Of a DNA stretch of 64,000 bases, positions 38,881 to 48,388 are shown one piece after another; position 1 is the first letter of the stretch; every line of letters starts with the position of its first letter. The notes below the pieces were generated by a model, which was not told the DNA's origin, made no database searches, and saw nothing but the letters and a program-made list of their open reading frames with translations. The DNA comes from Acidovorax sp. sic0104 (GTDB lineage: Bacteria > Pseudomonadota > Gammaproteobacteria > Burkholderiales > Burkholderiaceae_C). The position numbers and the translations under genes were made by a program. Location: positions 248,001 to 312,000 of the forward strand of contig NZ_JAHUWH010000002.1 in assembly GCF_019219095.1 (NCBI RefSeq), given 5' to 3'.

Positions 38881-40227
38881 ATGAGCACCTCCATCCGCTA
38901 CCTGCGCCTGTATCTGCACCAGCCTGCCCCCCAGGGTACGGTCCTCGAAGACGCAGCCGCGCCCGCCAGCCGCCGCGAGCCCATCGGCTACCTCTCGCAG
39001 TACGGCGACATCCTGCGCGTGTCGTTCGACGAGGGCTATATCCGCAACCCGCAGCGCCCCACCCTGTCGCTGAGCCTTCAGGGCGCCGACGAGGCGGCCA
39101 CGCAGCAGATCCTGGCGTCGGCGCGGGACGCGCGGCTGGTGCGCACCGACGGGCGCTGGCCGGTGTACTTTCAGAACCTGCTGCCCGAGGGCCACAACCG
39201 CGACCGCCTGGCGCGCGAGCGCGGCTGCAGCCCCGACGACGAGTTCGAACTGCTGGCCGCTGCGGGCCACGACCTGATGGGTGCGCTGGAGGTGGAACCC
39301 GTGCCTGCACAGGACGGCATTCCGGACGTGGTGCGGCACTGGCACACCACACAGGGCCTGGACGTGCTGGAGCCCGGGTTTGTCGAATACCCGGTGGAAG
39401 ACGCGGCGTCCCTGCCCGGCGTGGTGACCAAGTTCAGCGCCGTGCAGGATGGCCGCCGCTACACCGTGCACCGCCGGGGCGCGGCCGGCAGCGTGATCTT
39501 GAAGTTACCCACCACGGCCCACCCCGACCTGGTGGCCAACGAATACACGGGCTACCTTCTGTGCCAGGCGCTGGGCCTGCACTGTGCCGACGTGCGCGTC
39601 ATCAGCCGCGCCGAGGCCGACCTGCCCGATGCCGTGCCCTTCGACGAGATCCTGGCGGTGCTGCGATTCGACCACCTGCCCGGCGGCGCGCGGGTGCACA
39701 TGGAAGAGTTCAACCAGGTGCTGGGCTACACCCCGCGGCAAAAGTATGGCAAGGGCATCCTGCAGGACTGGGCCACCATGCTGCGCGTGCTCAACCGCCT
39801 GAGCAGCCAGCCGGTGCAGGACACGCGCGAATTCATGGCGCGCATGGTGGCGTTCATCCTGATGGGCAACACCGATGCGCACCTCAAGAACTGGGCGCTG
39901 GTCTACCCCGACGCCCGCGTGCCGCAGCTGGCGCCGCTGTACGACCCGGTGTGCGTGGCAGCGTTCTTCGACGGCGTGCCCGAGAGCCAGTACGCGGTGA
40001 ACCGCGCCATCGACCGCACGCTGCGGGCCTTCGGCTGGAGCGACATGGAAGGCCTGATGAAATCTGCCGGGCTGCTGCGCGTGCCGCGGCACCTGGCATT
40101 GCTGCGCGAACAGGTGCGGCAAGCCCGCGCGCTGTGGCCCGCCCTGCTGCAGGCTGCACCACCCAGCATGCGGGCGGCGGTGCAGGAAAGGCTGGCGGGC
40201 GGCGTGGCGCTGACGGCGGGTGCCTGA
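38881..40227 (+). CDS. hipA: HipA-family serine/threonine kinase toxin
   Basis: 448 aa. Kinase features are: GSVILKLPTTAHPDL (ATP-binding lysine) near residue 205, the catalytic loop GNTDAHLKNWAL near 330 (D and N), and the DFG-equivalent LAPLYDPV near 352. The N-terminal subdomain (1-130) has the usual QNLLPEGHNRDRLA. The regulatory serine loop, usually SxxGxQxK, reads SLPGVVTK here (Gln to Val). E. coli HipA phosphorylates glutamyl-tRNA synthetase; this homologue's target is not known. Start at MSTSIRYL. Confidence 0.88.
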   Translation: MSTSIRYLRLYLHQPAPQGTVLEDAAAPASRREPIGYLSQYGDILRVSFDEGYIRNPQRPTLSLSLQGADEAATQQILASARDARLVRTDGRWPVYFQNLLPEGHNRDRLARERGCSPDDEFELLAAAGHDLMGALEVEPVPAQDGIPDVVRHWHTTQGLDVLEPGFVEYPVEDAASLPGVVTKFSAVQDGRRYTVHRRGAAGSVILKLPTTAHPDLVANEYTGYLLCQALGLHCADVRVISRAEADLPDAVPFDEILAVLRFDHLPGGARVHMEEFNQVLGYTPRQKYGKGILQDWATMLRVLNRLSSQPVQDTREFMARMVAFILMGNTDAHLKNWALVYPDARVPQLAPLYDPVCVAAFFDGVPESQYAVNRAIDRTLRAFGWSDMEGLMKSAGLLRVPRHLALLREQVRQARALWPALLQAAPPSMRAAVQERLAGGVALTAGA

Positions 40228-40311
40228 CCGCTGCCGGCCGCGCCAGCGAGCGCCGCGTGGCGGATCGACCGAATTCCGGCTAACCTCCCCGGGGCCTTCC
40301 TCTCGCGGCCC

Positions 40312-40941
40312 ATGACTCTCTCCACACTCTTCAAGATCGCCATCGCGCTGGCAGTGGCGTTTTTCGCCATCGAAAAACTGCGCGTGCACCAGGCCGACAA
40401 GCGGCTGCAGGGGCACGCCGTGGCAAGCGCGCCCGCGCAGCCGTTCACGGACAGCCCCGTACAGACCGCCACACAGGACGCATCCTTCGTCTTCAATAGG
40501 TATCAGGTACGCCCGCTGGCCACCTTTGCCGTGCGCGCACGGGTGCTGTCGCGCGAAGACTATTCGCTGGGCAAGGAGGCCGAGCTGTCGCCGATCGACC
40601 TGGCCCTGGGCTGGAAACGCATGGCGGAGCCGGCGGTCTACGAGCCGCTGAACATCAGCCAGGGCGGGCGCTGGTACCGGTATTCGTGGCGCGACCAGCC
40701 ACCCATCGCGGTGCAGGAGATCATCGAGTCGTCCGCCAACATGCACATGATCCCGGCGACGCCGGCCGTGGAGCGCGCCCTCAGGAAGGCCCGCAAGGGC
40801 GCCTTCATCCGCATCACGGGCAAGCTGGTCGAAGTCTCGCAGCCCAACGGCTGGCGCTGGACGAGTTCGCTCACGCGCTCGGACTCCGGCGCGAATTCCT
40901 GCGAACTGGTGTTCGTGGAATCCGCGCTGGTCGAGAATTGA
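40312..40941 (+). CDS. Hypothetical membrane-anchored protein
   Basis: 209 aa with one N-terminal transmembrane helix (MTLSTLFKIAIALAVAFFAI) and a periplasmic domain of about 165 residues. Conserved-looking segments are VRARVLSREDYSLGKEAELSPIDLALGW, split by charged turns, and an OB-like end RKGAFIRITGKLVEV...WTSSLTRSDSG. I recognise no named family. It follows hipA by 84 bases, but its relation to that pair is unclear. Confidence 0.75.
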   Translation: MTLSTLFKIAIALAVAFFAIEKLRVHQADKRLQGHAVASAPAQPFTDSPVQTATQDASFVFNRYQVRPLATFAVRARVLSREDYSLGKEAELSPIDLALGWKRMAEPAVYEPLNISQGGRWYRYSWRDQPPIAVQEIIESSANMHMIPATPAVERALRKARKGAFIRITGKLVEVSQPNGWRWTSSLTRSDSGANSCELVFVESALVEN

Positions 40942-41101
40942 CCTGGGTCTTGCCGGGGCCGCCGCCAGCCTTGGCGATATCCCCGAGCGACAAGGGCCCC
41001 TCTGCGGGGTACGCTGTAGCGCAAACGCCTTCCCTCCATGCCGATGCGGGAACCTCTGGCGCCCGCATCCGCTTCGTCCGCCCGTCACAGAAAGAACGCC
41101 C

Positions 41102-41386
41102 ATGGCCAAGATCCTGGAAGTGAAGTACGAGCACCAGGCGGATGCCCGCGTGTGCGAGGTGGACCGGCAAAGCCTGGCCGACCTGTGCTGGCACGAGGTG
41201 GCCTACCCCACACAGGCCAGCGGCGATGCCGTGTGGTTCTTCGTGCAGTACCCCAACCAGGCCAGCTTCAAGATCTACCGCGTGAAGCACGCGAGCCAGG
41301 CGGACATCAAGCTCTTCAAGGTCGCCACGCCTGAAGAAGCGAGCTGGCGCACCAAGGACCATCCGCTGCGCGGCAAGCTCGGGTAG
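41102..41386 (+). CDS. DUF6150-like small protein
   Basis: 94 aa with internal imperfect repeats: EVKYEHQADARVCEVDR, YPNQASFKIYRVKHASQAD and IKLFKVATPEEASW. This alternation of short strands with 'xxQAD' turns matches the DUF6150 pattern. No signal peptide or membrane helix. Function unknown; the assignment is by pattern. Confidence 0.72.
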   Translation: MAKILEVKYEHQADARVCEVDRQSLADLCWHEVAYPTQASGDAVWFFVQYPNQASFKIYRVKHASQADIKLFKVATPEEASWRTKDHPLRGKLG

Positions 41387-41533
41387 GCGCACCGGCAGCC
41401 AGGCCATGGCGTGCACGCCAATGGCAAGCTCAGCCTTGCCGCGACACGAGGCCTGCGCGCTCTGGCAGTGCTTGCGGCGCGCGTAACATGGCGCGTGGGC
41501 GCGGCGTTGCAGCCGCTGCGCGCAAGAACTCCT

Positions 41534-41582
41534 GAATTGATAGCATCCGCCGCTTTTACACAAAGCGCCAGCGGCTGTTTTT
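41534..41582 (+). repeat. Comamonadaceae-type hairpin repeat
   Basis: TTGATAGCATCCGCCGCTTT followed by AAGCGCCAGCGGCTGTTTTT, matching the second arm of the copies at 44771 and 52541. It lies immediately before chrA. Confidence 0.65.
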
Positions 41583-41596
41583 ACTGTGCATCCATC

Positions 41597-42196
41597 ATGG
41601 CCCTTGCCACCGACACGACATCGACCCCGCCCGGCGCCCCCCCTCGGCCCCAGCCCCGCAACCCCGCCGACCTGTTCTGGTCCTTCACCTGGCTGGCCCT
41701 GCAGGGCTTTGGCGGCGTGCTCGCCGTGGTACAGCGCGAGCTGGTGGAGAAAAAGCGCTGGATGACGAACGAGGAGTTCGTGGAGGACTGGGCCGTGGCG
41801 CAGATCATGCCCGGCCCCAATGTGGTCAACCTGAGCATCATGATCGGCGACCGCTACTTCGGCCTGCGCGGTGCGTTTGCCGCGCTGGCGGGCATGTTGA
41901 TGTTTCCGCTGATGCTGGTGCTGGGCCTGGCCGTGGTCTATGCAGAGTTCTCCAGCCACCCGGCCGTGGCGGGTGCGCTGCGCGGCATGGGCGCGGTGGC
42001 GGCGGGGCTGATCGCCGGGGTTGGCATCAAGCTATTTGCGTCGATCAAGGCGCACCCGCTGGGCCGGCCGCTGTGCGTGGCGTTCGTGGCGCTGACGATC
42101 CTCACCATGGCGGTGCTGCGCTGGCCCCTGCTGTGGATCCTGCCGGTGGTGGGCGGCGCGGCCTGCCTGCTCACATGGAGAAAGATCGCTCCATGA
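41597..42196 (+). CDS. chrA: Chromate transporter, first half-subunit
   Basis: 199 aa CHR-domain protein with five or six transmembrane helices. FGGVLAVVQRELVEKKRWM and AQIMPGPNVVNLSIMIG are the CHR signatures. It is the N-half of a two-gene short-chain ChrA; its stop overlaps the start of the next gene (ATGA). The ATG at 41597 gives a plausible hydrophilic N-terminus. May export chromate; other anions are possible. Confidence 0.87.
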   Translation: MALATDTTSTPPGAPPRPQPRNPADLFWSFTWLALQGFGGVLAVVQRELVEKKRWMTNEEFVEDWAVAQIMPGPNVVNLSIMIGDRYFGLRGAFAALAGMLMFPLMLVLGLAVVYAEFSSHPAVAGALRGMGAVAAGLIAGVGIKLFASIKAHPLGRPLCVAFVALTILTMAVLRWPLLWILPVVGGAACLLTWRKIAP

Positions 42197-42825
42197 CCGC
42201 CGCTGTCACTGCCACTGCCACTGCAGCCATGGCTGCCCCGCTGATCGCGCTCGGCCCTGCGGACTGGTTCAACCTCTTCCTCTACTACATGTCGCTGTCG
42301 CTGCTGGCCGTGGGCGGCGCCATTGCCACCGCGCCAGACATGCACCGCTTTCTCGTCGAGCGCCAGGCCTGGCTGACCGACCCGCAGTTCAACGCCTCCA
42401 TCGCCATCGCCCAGGCCGCTCCCGGCCCCAACGTGCTGTTCATAGCGCTGCTGGGCTGGAATGTGGGCATCAACGCGGGCGGCCCCGGCGTGGGCGGCTG
42501 GCTGCTGGGCGCCCTGGGCATGGCGGTCTGCATGGTGGGCGTCATGCTGCCCAGCAGCCTGCTGACCTGGCTGGCCACACGCTGGGGTCACCGCAACCGC
42601 GAACGCCGTGGCGTGCGCGCCTTCAAGCAGGGCATGGCCCCGGTGGTGATCGGCCTGTTGCTGGCCACCTCCTGGGTGCTGGCCCGCGCCCATGGCGGCC
42701 CGGCCACGGCCTGGCCGCTGTGGCTGCTGAGCGCAGTCACAGTGGTGCTGGTGTGGCGCACAAGGCTGCACCTGCTGTGGATGCTGGGTGCAGGGGCCAT
42801 GCTGGGGGCGCTGGGCTGGGTGTGA
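42193..42825 (+). CDS. chrA: Chromate transporter, second half-subunit
   Basis: 210 aa CHR-domain partner of the preceding gene, overlapping it by four bases (ATGA), so the two are translationally coupled. SLLAVGGAIATAPDMHRFLVE and AQAAPGPNVLFIALLGW mirror the motifs of the first half. Both are required in known short-chain systems, with opposite membrane orientation. Confidence 0.87.
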   Translation: MTAAVTATATAAMAAPLIALGPADWFNLFLYYMSLSLLAVGGAIATAPDMHRFLVERQAWLTDPQFNASIAIAQAAPGPNVLFIALLGWNVGINAGGPGVGGWLLGALGMAVCMVGVMLPSSLLTWLATRWGHRNRERRGVRAFKQGMAPVVIGLLLATSWVLARAHGGPATAWPLWLLSAVTVVLVWRTRLHLLWMLGAGAMLGALGWV

Positions 42826-42904
42826 TCACCCTGGCCCGGCGCTAAGGCCTGCACCCCTTCCATACGACCGAGGGCTCCGCTCCCGGCGGCTGTGCGGCAA
42901 CAGC

Positions 42905-43306
42905 TCAGTCCGCAGGCCCGGGGGGTGCCAACACCGGCGTGCACAGCTCCACGAGCGCATCGTTGATGTCGGCCACATAGGCCACCGTCTGTCCCCAGGG
43001 CATCTCTTCGGGGGCCTGCACCAGGCGCGCACCGGCGGCGATGGCCCGCTCCACGGCGGCGGGTACGTCGGTGGTCGTGAGGGCAATCTCGAAGCTGGGA
43101 GCGTGGGCCGACGCGCGCTGGGGGTTCTTGCCCAACTCGGTCATCAGGCGCAGCGACGAGAACGCCAGCGCCGTCGCACCGGTCTCCAGCTCGCCGAAGT
43201 CTCCGGCCTCGTGGACGAAGCGGCGTTGCAGGCCGAAGGCGGCTTCATAGAAAGCAATGGTCCGCGGGACGTCCTCGACGTAGAGAATGGTGTAGCCAAA
43301 ATGCAT
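42905..43306 (-). CDS. VOC-family (glyoxalase-like) protein
   Basis: 133 aa vicinal-oxygen-chelate protein: FGYTILYVEDVPRTIAFYEAAFG at the N-terminus and PWGQTVAYVADINDALVELC at the C-terminus. Metal ligands are plausible, but the substrate (dioxygenase, glyoxalase or resistance type) cannot be decided. Start at MHFGYTIL; the longer frame is not supported. Confidence 0.82.
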   Translation of the reverse strand: MHFGYTILYVEDVPRTIAFYEAAFGLQRRFVHEAGDFGELETGATALAFSSLRLMTELGKNPQRASAHAPSFEIALTTTDVPAAVERAIAAGARLVQAPEEMPWGQTVAYVADINDALVELCTPVLAPPGPAD

Positions 43307-43458
43307 CGCAGGTTTCCTGGATTCTTGAAAGGGCCGAGCATACGCGGCCCGCGCTGCATGCCCGCGAGCCGCGGCAGCCCGAGGCCCCCTACACTGCACG
43401 ACGAAGGCCACAACGGCCTGCCCCGCTCTTTGCGAAGCCACAGCCCACGCGCCACACC

Positions 43459-44736
43459 ATGCTAGACCTGCTCGTTACCCACGCCACCTTGCCTGACGGC
43501 CGCACCGACGTCTCCATCGCGGTGCAGGACGGACGCATCACCGAAGTGACCCCCGGACTGCAAGCCCCTGCGCACGAAACGGTAGATGCGGCGGGCCTTC
43601 TGGTCAGCCCGCCCTTCGTGGACGCGCACTTCCACATGGACTCCACGCTGAGTTACGGCCAGCCCCGCGTGAACCAGAGCGGCACGCTGCTCGAAGGCAT
43701 CGCCCTGTGGGGCGAGCTCAAGCCGCAGCTCACACACGACGCCATCGTGCAGCGCGCGCTGCGGTACTGCGACTGGGCCGTGGCGCAAGGCCTTCTGGCC
43801 ATCCGATCGCATGTGGACACCAGCGACCCGAGCCTGCTGCCCGTGCGGGCGCTTCTGGACGTGAAGCAGCGTGTGGCCCCCTACCTGGACCTGCAGTTGG
43901 TGGCGTTTCCGCAGGACGGCGTGCTGCGCTCGCCAGGTGGTCTGGACAACTTGACGCGCGCGCTCGACCTGGGTGTGGATGTGGTCGGCGGCATTCCGCA
44001 TTTCGAGCGCACCATGGCCGAGGGTGCCGAGAGCGTGAAGATCCTGTGCGAACTGGCGGCCCGGCTGGGCAAGCGGGTGGACATGCACTGCGACGAGTCG
44101 GACGACCCGCTCTCGCGCCACGTGGAAACGCTGGCGCACGAGACCCACCGCCTGGGCCTGCACGGCCGCGTGGCCGGCTCCCACCTCACGTCCATGCACA
44201 GCATGGACAACTATTACGTGAGCAAGCTCATCCCGCTGATGGCAGAGGCGCAGTTGGGCGTGGTGGCCAACCCGCTCATCAACATCACCCTGCAAGGCCG
44301 CCACGACACCTACCCCAAGCGCCGCGGCATGACGCGGGTGCCCGAGCTGATGGCGGCGGGCCTGACGGTGGCCTTTGGCCACGACTGCGTGATGGACCCC
44401 TGGTACGGCGGCGGCAGCGCCGACATGCTGGAGGCCGCCCACATGGGCCTGCACGTGGCGCAGATGACAAGCCAGGCCGCCATGGCCCAGTGCTTCGACG
44501 CGGTGACAGTCAACCCCGCCAGTCTGCTGGGCCTGCAGGGCTACGGGCTGGCGGCCGGCTGCCATGCCGACTTCGTGCTGCTGCACGCGCGCAGCCCGGC
44601 CGAGGCGATCCGGCTTCGGGCCACCCGGCTGGCGGTGTACCGGCGCGGCCAGAAGATTGCCAGCAGCCCGGCCCCCGTGGCCCGCCTGGGCCTTCCGGGG
44701 CGACCCGACAGCGTGGGATTTCTGGCAGGCGCCTGA
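43459..44736 (+). CDS. codA: Cytosine deaminase
   Basis: 425 aa amidohydrolase, near the 427 aa of E. coli CodA. Zinc/iron ligands are the HFHMD motif near residue 62, H in MHCDESDD, and the aspartate in FGHDCVMDPW. NQSGTLLEGI, IPHFERTMAEGAES, NPLINITLQGRHDTYPKRRGMTR and DPWYGGGSADML also match CodA. Converts cytosine to uracil and ammonia. No codB permease lies next to it; related isocytosine or creatinine-type deaminases cannot be fully excluded. Confidence 0.9.
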   Translation: MLDLLVTHATLPDGRTDVSIAVQDGRITEVTPGLQAPAHETVDAAGLLVSPPFVDAHFHMDSTLSYGQPRVNQSGTLLEGIALWGELKPQLTHDAIVQRALRYCDWAVAQGLLAIRSHVDTSDPSLLPVRALLDVKQRVAPYLDLQLVAFPQDGVLRSPGGLDNLTRALDLGVDVVGGIPHFERTMAEGAESVKILCELAARLGKRVDMHCDESDDPLSRHVETLAHETHRLGLHGRVAGSHLTSMHSMDNYYVSKLIPLMAEAQLGVVANPLINITLQGRHDTYPKRRGMTRVPELMAAGLTVAFGHDCVMDPWYGGGSADMLEAAHMGLHVAQMTSQAAMAQCFDAVTVNPASLLGLQGYGLAAGCHADFVLLHARSPAEAIRLRATRLAVYRRGQKIASSPAPVARLGLPGRPDSVGFLAGA

Positions 44737-44770
44737 GCAGCGCCCGTCAAGGACGGGCTGTGAAATCTCA

Positions 44771-44828
44771 TCAAAGAGGCTTGCGCCGCTGGATGCGCGG
44801 GCGCAAATAGCTATGATTTCAATAGCGC
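44771..44828 (-). repeat. Comamonadaceae-type hairpin repeat
   Basis: On the minus strand GCTATTGAAATCATAGC, then TTGCGCCCGCGCATCCAGCG and GCAAGCCTCTTTG. It begins right after the stop codon of the DUF1569 gene and shares its bipartite layout with copies at 26365, 41534 and 52541. Confidence 0.7.
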
Positions 44829-44832
44829 CAGG

Positions 44833-45489
44833 CTATGCGGCAGCGCGTACATCAAACAATGACAGGTGGTTGGCCAGGTGCATGGCGTGCGCTTGCTCGT
44901 ACTGTGGGCGGGTGAGCGGGCCGTAGGCGAAGTGCGGCTGCAGCGGCCCCTCATGCACAGCGAACGCTTTCACGGACGCGTGCAGACGCGCAAAGGCGGC
45001 CGATGCGTCCGGCGAGTGTGCGTCGAGCGCGGGAGCGCCCGGAATGGGCTCGGCCAGGTTGTGGCTCATGCGGCCCCGCCAGGCAAACACGCTGAACGCC
45101 GCCGCACCCGCCGTGTTCTGGAACAAAGCCGACTTGGGGACCGGAAAGCCCTGCATGGAGAATTCGATGCTCTGCGCGCAATGCTCCAGCGTCTGCGACC
45201 AATTCCATGCGGCGGCTTCCATGGCCTGGGGCGACGCGGCGTGAAGCCGGTTCACCTCCTGCATGGCATCGCTGATGCGCCCGTAGACCAGTTGGCGGTC
45301 ATGGCTGGGCCGGTACAGCAGGTAGCCAGAGCCCGCAGCCACACCGAGTGCGGCCATGCCAGAGCCCAGCGTCAGCACGCGGCGGCGCGAGGGCGACCGA
45401 GCCTGCACTTCGTGTTCTACAGGGATCGAGGGGCGTGGAGCCCTCGCGCTGCCACGTGTTGCGCCTGCCGTACCTGTCTGCTCGCTCAT
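44833..45489 (-). CDS. DUF1569-domain protein with N-terminal signal/anchor
   Basis: 218 aa. RRRVLTLGSGMAALGVAAGSGYLLY (about residues 33-57) is a twin-arginine-like signal or membrane anchor after a hydrophilic leader. The C-terminal part (about 70-218) ends in HFAYGPLTRPQYEQAHAMHL and NHLSLF, which is the DUF1569/DinB-like end. The histidines may bind metal. Function unknown. Confidence 0.75.
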   Translation of the reverse strand: MSEQTGTAGATRGSARAPRPSIPVEHEVQARSPSRRRVLTLGSGMAALGVAAGSGYLLYRPSHDRQLVYGRISDAMQEVNRLHAASPQAMEAAAWNWSQTLEHCAQSIEFSMQGFPVPKSALFQNTAGAAAFSVFAWRGRMSHNLAEPIPGAPALDAHSPDASAAFARLHASVKAFAVHEGPLQPHFAYGPLTRPQYEQAHAMHLANHLSLFDVRAAA

Positions 45490-45679
45490 CGGGGTTCTCA
45501 CGAAGGTGGGGAAAGGGCTGCCATTGTGCGACCGAGCCCCACCCGGCAACCACCCGCCAGCCGCTGGCCAGGGTCGGGCAGACGACACAAGCCGCATTCG
45601 ATCGGTGCAAGGCTGTCCGCGGGTGGGGCGGCCCATTGCGCGCCAGGGCATCACCCTGTCGCAGCAGGGCCCTTGCCCC

Positions 45680-46861
45680 CTATCGGTGCAGCATCTCCAC
45701 GCGGTTGCGGCCGCGCTGCTTGGCCAGGTACATGGCCTCGTCAGCCCGCTGCAGCACGGCCTCGCCCGTGTCCGGTTCGGCAAACAGGGCCACGCCGATG
45801 CTCACCGTCAAACGCAGGCCGTCGCCGTCCTCGTGGGCTTGCCGCCAAGGGCCCTCCATTGGCTGGGATTCCACCATGGCGCGCAGGCGCTCGGCCACGG
45901 CTTTTGCGCCAGGCCCGTCGGCATTGGGCAGGAAGATCGCAAACTCTTCGCCCCCCAGACGGCCCATCACGTCCTCCTTGCGAAGGCAGCGTCCGGCAAG
46001 CTCCACGAAATGGCGCAGCACGTCGTCGCCGCAATGGTGGCCCCAGGTGTCGTTGATGCGCTTGAAATGGTCCAGGTCCATCACCAGCACGGGCAAGGCG
46101 GTCTGCGTGCGCTGGGCGTTGCTGATGGCCTTGTCCAGCAACGTGAGGAATGCTCGCCGGTTGAACACGCTGGTGAGCGGGTCCACCTCGGCCAGGTGGC
46201 GCAGCTCGCGGGTGGTGAACTCATGCGTCAGCATCAGCACCCCAAAGCCGATCAGCACCACGGCCAGCGTGGCCTCCAGCACCACGAACTGCGACAGCAG
46301 TGCAATCAGCGCCTCGCTCCACTGGAATCCCGCCAAGGGGCTCGACAGCTTGAACAGCGCGGGCCGTACCAGCACGAAGAGCCCGTGCGCGCCGATAGCG
46401 AGCCCCACGATGTACCGCACCGGCGCATGGCGAAAGCCGCCCCGGGCCAGCGTGTACGCGGTCAGCAGAAAGCACGGCCCCGAAAAGCCTCCTGAGAGCG
46501 CGAAGCGCACGCCCGGGTGAGGCTGCACCACGGTGAAGTACGCCGACAGGACCAGCAGCGCGACCAAGCCCACCGCAGCCACCCCATGCCGCAGAGGACT
46601 GCGCCCCATATACGCACGGCTACCCATCAGGCAGGTGTAGGACGCGACGGCGATGGAGCCTTGCGCCAGCATCACCGACAGCAGCTCCGGCATGAGCGAG
46701 CGGGCCAGCAAGGTGGTGCTGAACACCGTGGCCCCAAGGAACGACAGCACCCACAGGCGAAGGCCCGGAATGTTCCGGTTGAAATACCACACTGCGTAGA
46801 GCACTGCGGTAACCAGCGCAGCCAGCAGGGCCGCCAGGATGACGAGGGTCGGACTGTGCAC
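45680..46861 (-). CDS. Membrane diguanylate cyclase
   Basis: 393 aa. Six predicted transmembrane helices (about 5-210) precede a GGDEF domain. The active-site motif is GGEEF at 303-307, with an upstream RxxD product-inhibition site (RKED at 294-297). The magnesium-binding MDLDHFKRIND and the C-terminal DEAMYLAKQRGRNRV are intact. No EAL domain, so it should only make cyclic di-GMP. Confidence 0.92.
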   Translation of the reverse strand: MHSPTLVILAALLAALVTAVLYAVWYFNRNIPGLRLWVLSFLGATVFSTTLLARSLMPELLSVMLAQGSIAVASYTCLMGSRAYMGRSPLRHGVAAVGLVALLVLSAYFTVVQPHPGVRFALSGGFSGPCFLLTAYTLARGGFRHAPVRYIVGLAIGAHGLFVLVRPALFKLSSPLAGFQWSEALIALLSQFVVLEATLAVVLIGFGVLMLTHEFTTRELRHLAEVDPLTSVFNRRAFLTLLDKAISNAQRTQTALPVLVMDLDHFKRINDTWGHHCGDDVLRHFVELAGRCLRKEDVMGRLGGEEFAIFLPNADGPGAKAVAERLRAMVESQPMEGPWRQAHEDGDGLRLTVSIGVALFAEPDTGEAVLQRADEAMYLAKQRGRNRVEMLHR

Positions 46862-47131
46862 GAAATGCGAAAGGGCTGGGCGAAGGGCTCGTCAGGTGGG
46901 GAGTTGGCGACAAGGCGACGGAACACAACGAACCGGTTCCACCCACACCACAGACCCTTGCAGCGCGGCCGGCGCCGACCAGCGGGACCGAGCATCGGGT
47001 GCCGCAGCCATGTTAACCGAGCGGAGGCAGCATCTTGATGACAAGGCGCAGAACGGGCTCCAGGCGCGCGGCCCCTCGGAACCCGTTCATGATCTTTTCA
47101 CGCACGCCATAACGGCTGAGCACCGTGCCTG

Positions 47132-48388
47132 TCAGCCTTGCACGCTGCACTCCCTGCGCAGCAAGGCCAGGGCATCGTGCATCTGGTAGTCCATGTCGCT
47201 GAGCAAGGTCTTCTCTGCGTCTTGCACGAAGGCGTTCCACAGCGCGATGAAGTCCTGCTGGTGGATGCCGGGTGCGTGGCCGCGGATGAAGTCCGCTGCA
47301 AGCGCGGGCTGCCAGCCTGACTTGCGGACCTTGCGCACCAGACTGGCCGCGGTCTTCTCGGTCAGCAGCGTCTTCTTGGGCACCCCTGCGGCCAGGCAGA
47401 GAAACAGGGTCAGCAGCGAATGCTCGTCGTCGCTGCCCTGCACCGTTTTCGTCCAGGTCTTGCTCGCGGGCTGCGGGGTGTCACCCTCCGCATCCAGCGC
47501 ATCCAGGCCGCGGTGGTAGTCGTCCACTTCGGCCAGGGGGTCGTCGATCAGGAAATAGCGCGCCCTGAACGGCCCCACGGGGCGCAGCAGGTTGCGCAGC
47601 GGCGTGGCGGCGTCCAGCAGCTTGGGCAGGTCTGACAGCACGGTGGCGCACTGAGCCTGCATGGCGTCGCGCAGATCCGCGGGCACGCCGGCGGGGAGGC
47701 GCAACTGCGCAGGGGGCGCGAATTTCTTCTTGCGCAGGGCTGTGACCAGCCGCTCAAACCCGGCGGCATTGGGCCATTCGCCCGACTCCACCGCCCTGGG
47801 CGAGAGTGCCTGCATCAGAAGCCCCGTGCGGACCACGGACTCGGCATCGGCGCCGGCAGCTTCCAGTTCGTCGGTGTCCAGCTCATATTGCTGGGCCACC
47901 CATTGCGCGGCATGGATGGCCTGCGCAATCTGCGTACGGCGCGCCAACTCCGCGCGGTAGTCCGCATGGCTGCGCAGCGACCACACGGCCAGCAGCGGGG
48001 TCTCGGCATCGGCATAGCCCGCCATGCCGAAGTTGCTGCTCTCGGGCATGGCGATCAGCCGCTTGAGCATGTCCGAGCCTCCCTTGGACCGGGACAGGAA
48101 GGAGTTGTCGCGCAGCGAGACGGCGGCCTCGTGCAGATCACCACCGGTGTTCTCCTGCAGGTAGAGGCTGATGAGGTTGACCATGCGGTCCCGCGCTTTT
48201 TCCAGCTCTGGCCTCAGGAACTCGCTGCCGAAGTAGCGGGCTATCTGCACCATGCCCTTGGGCGCATCCGCGTTGATCGCCGCCAGCCGCTCGGCGTCGA
48301 TGATGCCGTGCTGCACGCCATGCTGCAGGGCTTTCTCGAAGAAGGGGCGTGCATCGTGCAGTTGCAGCGCCGAACTGTTTGCTGCCAT
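47132..48388 (-). CDS. Unknown protein, last gene of the J-domain operon
   Basis: 418 aa, cytosolic, helix-rich; no family recognised. Notable segments are KGMVQIARYFGSEFLRPELE, NLISLYLQENTGGDLHEAA and SRSKGGSDMLKRLIAMPES in the N-terminal third. FRARYFLIDDPLAEVDDYHRG lies in the middle, and SGWQPALAADFIRGHAPG with FIALWNAFVQDAEKTL at the C-terminus. Its ATG overlaps the stop codon of the preceding gene by one base (TGATG), showing translational coupling. Confidence 0.8.
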   Translation of the reverse strand: MAANSSALQLHDARPFFEKALQHGVQHGIIDAERLAAINADAPKGMVQIARYFGSEFLRPELEKARDRMVNLISLYLQENTGGDLHEAAVSLRDNSFLSRSKGGSDMLKRLIAMPESSNFGMAGYADAETPLLAVWSLRSHADYRAELARRTQIAQAIHAAQWVAQQYELDTDELEAAGADAESVVRTGLLMQALSPRAVESGEWPNAAGFERLVTALRKKKFAPPAQLRLPAGVPADLRDAMQAQCATVLSDLPKLLDAATPLRNLLRPVGPFRARYFLIDDPLAEVDDYHRGLDALDAEGDTPQPASKTWTKTVQGSDDEHSLLTLFLCLAAGVPKKTLLTEKTAASLVRKVRKSGWQPALAADFIRGHAPGIHQQDFIALWNAFVQDAEKTLLSDMDYQMHDALALLRRECSVQG

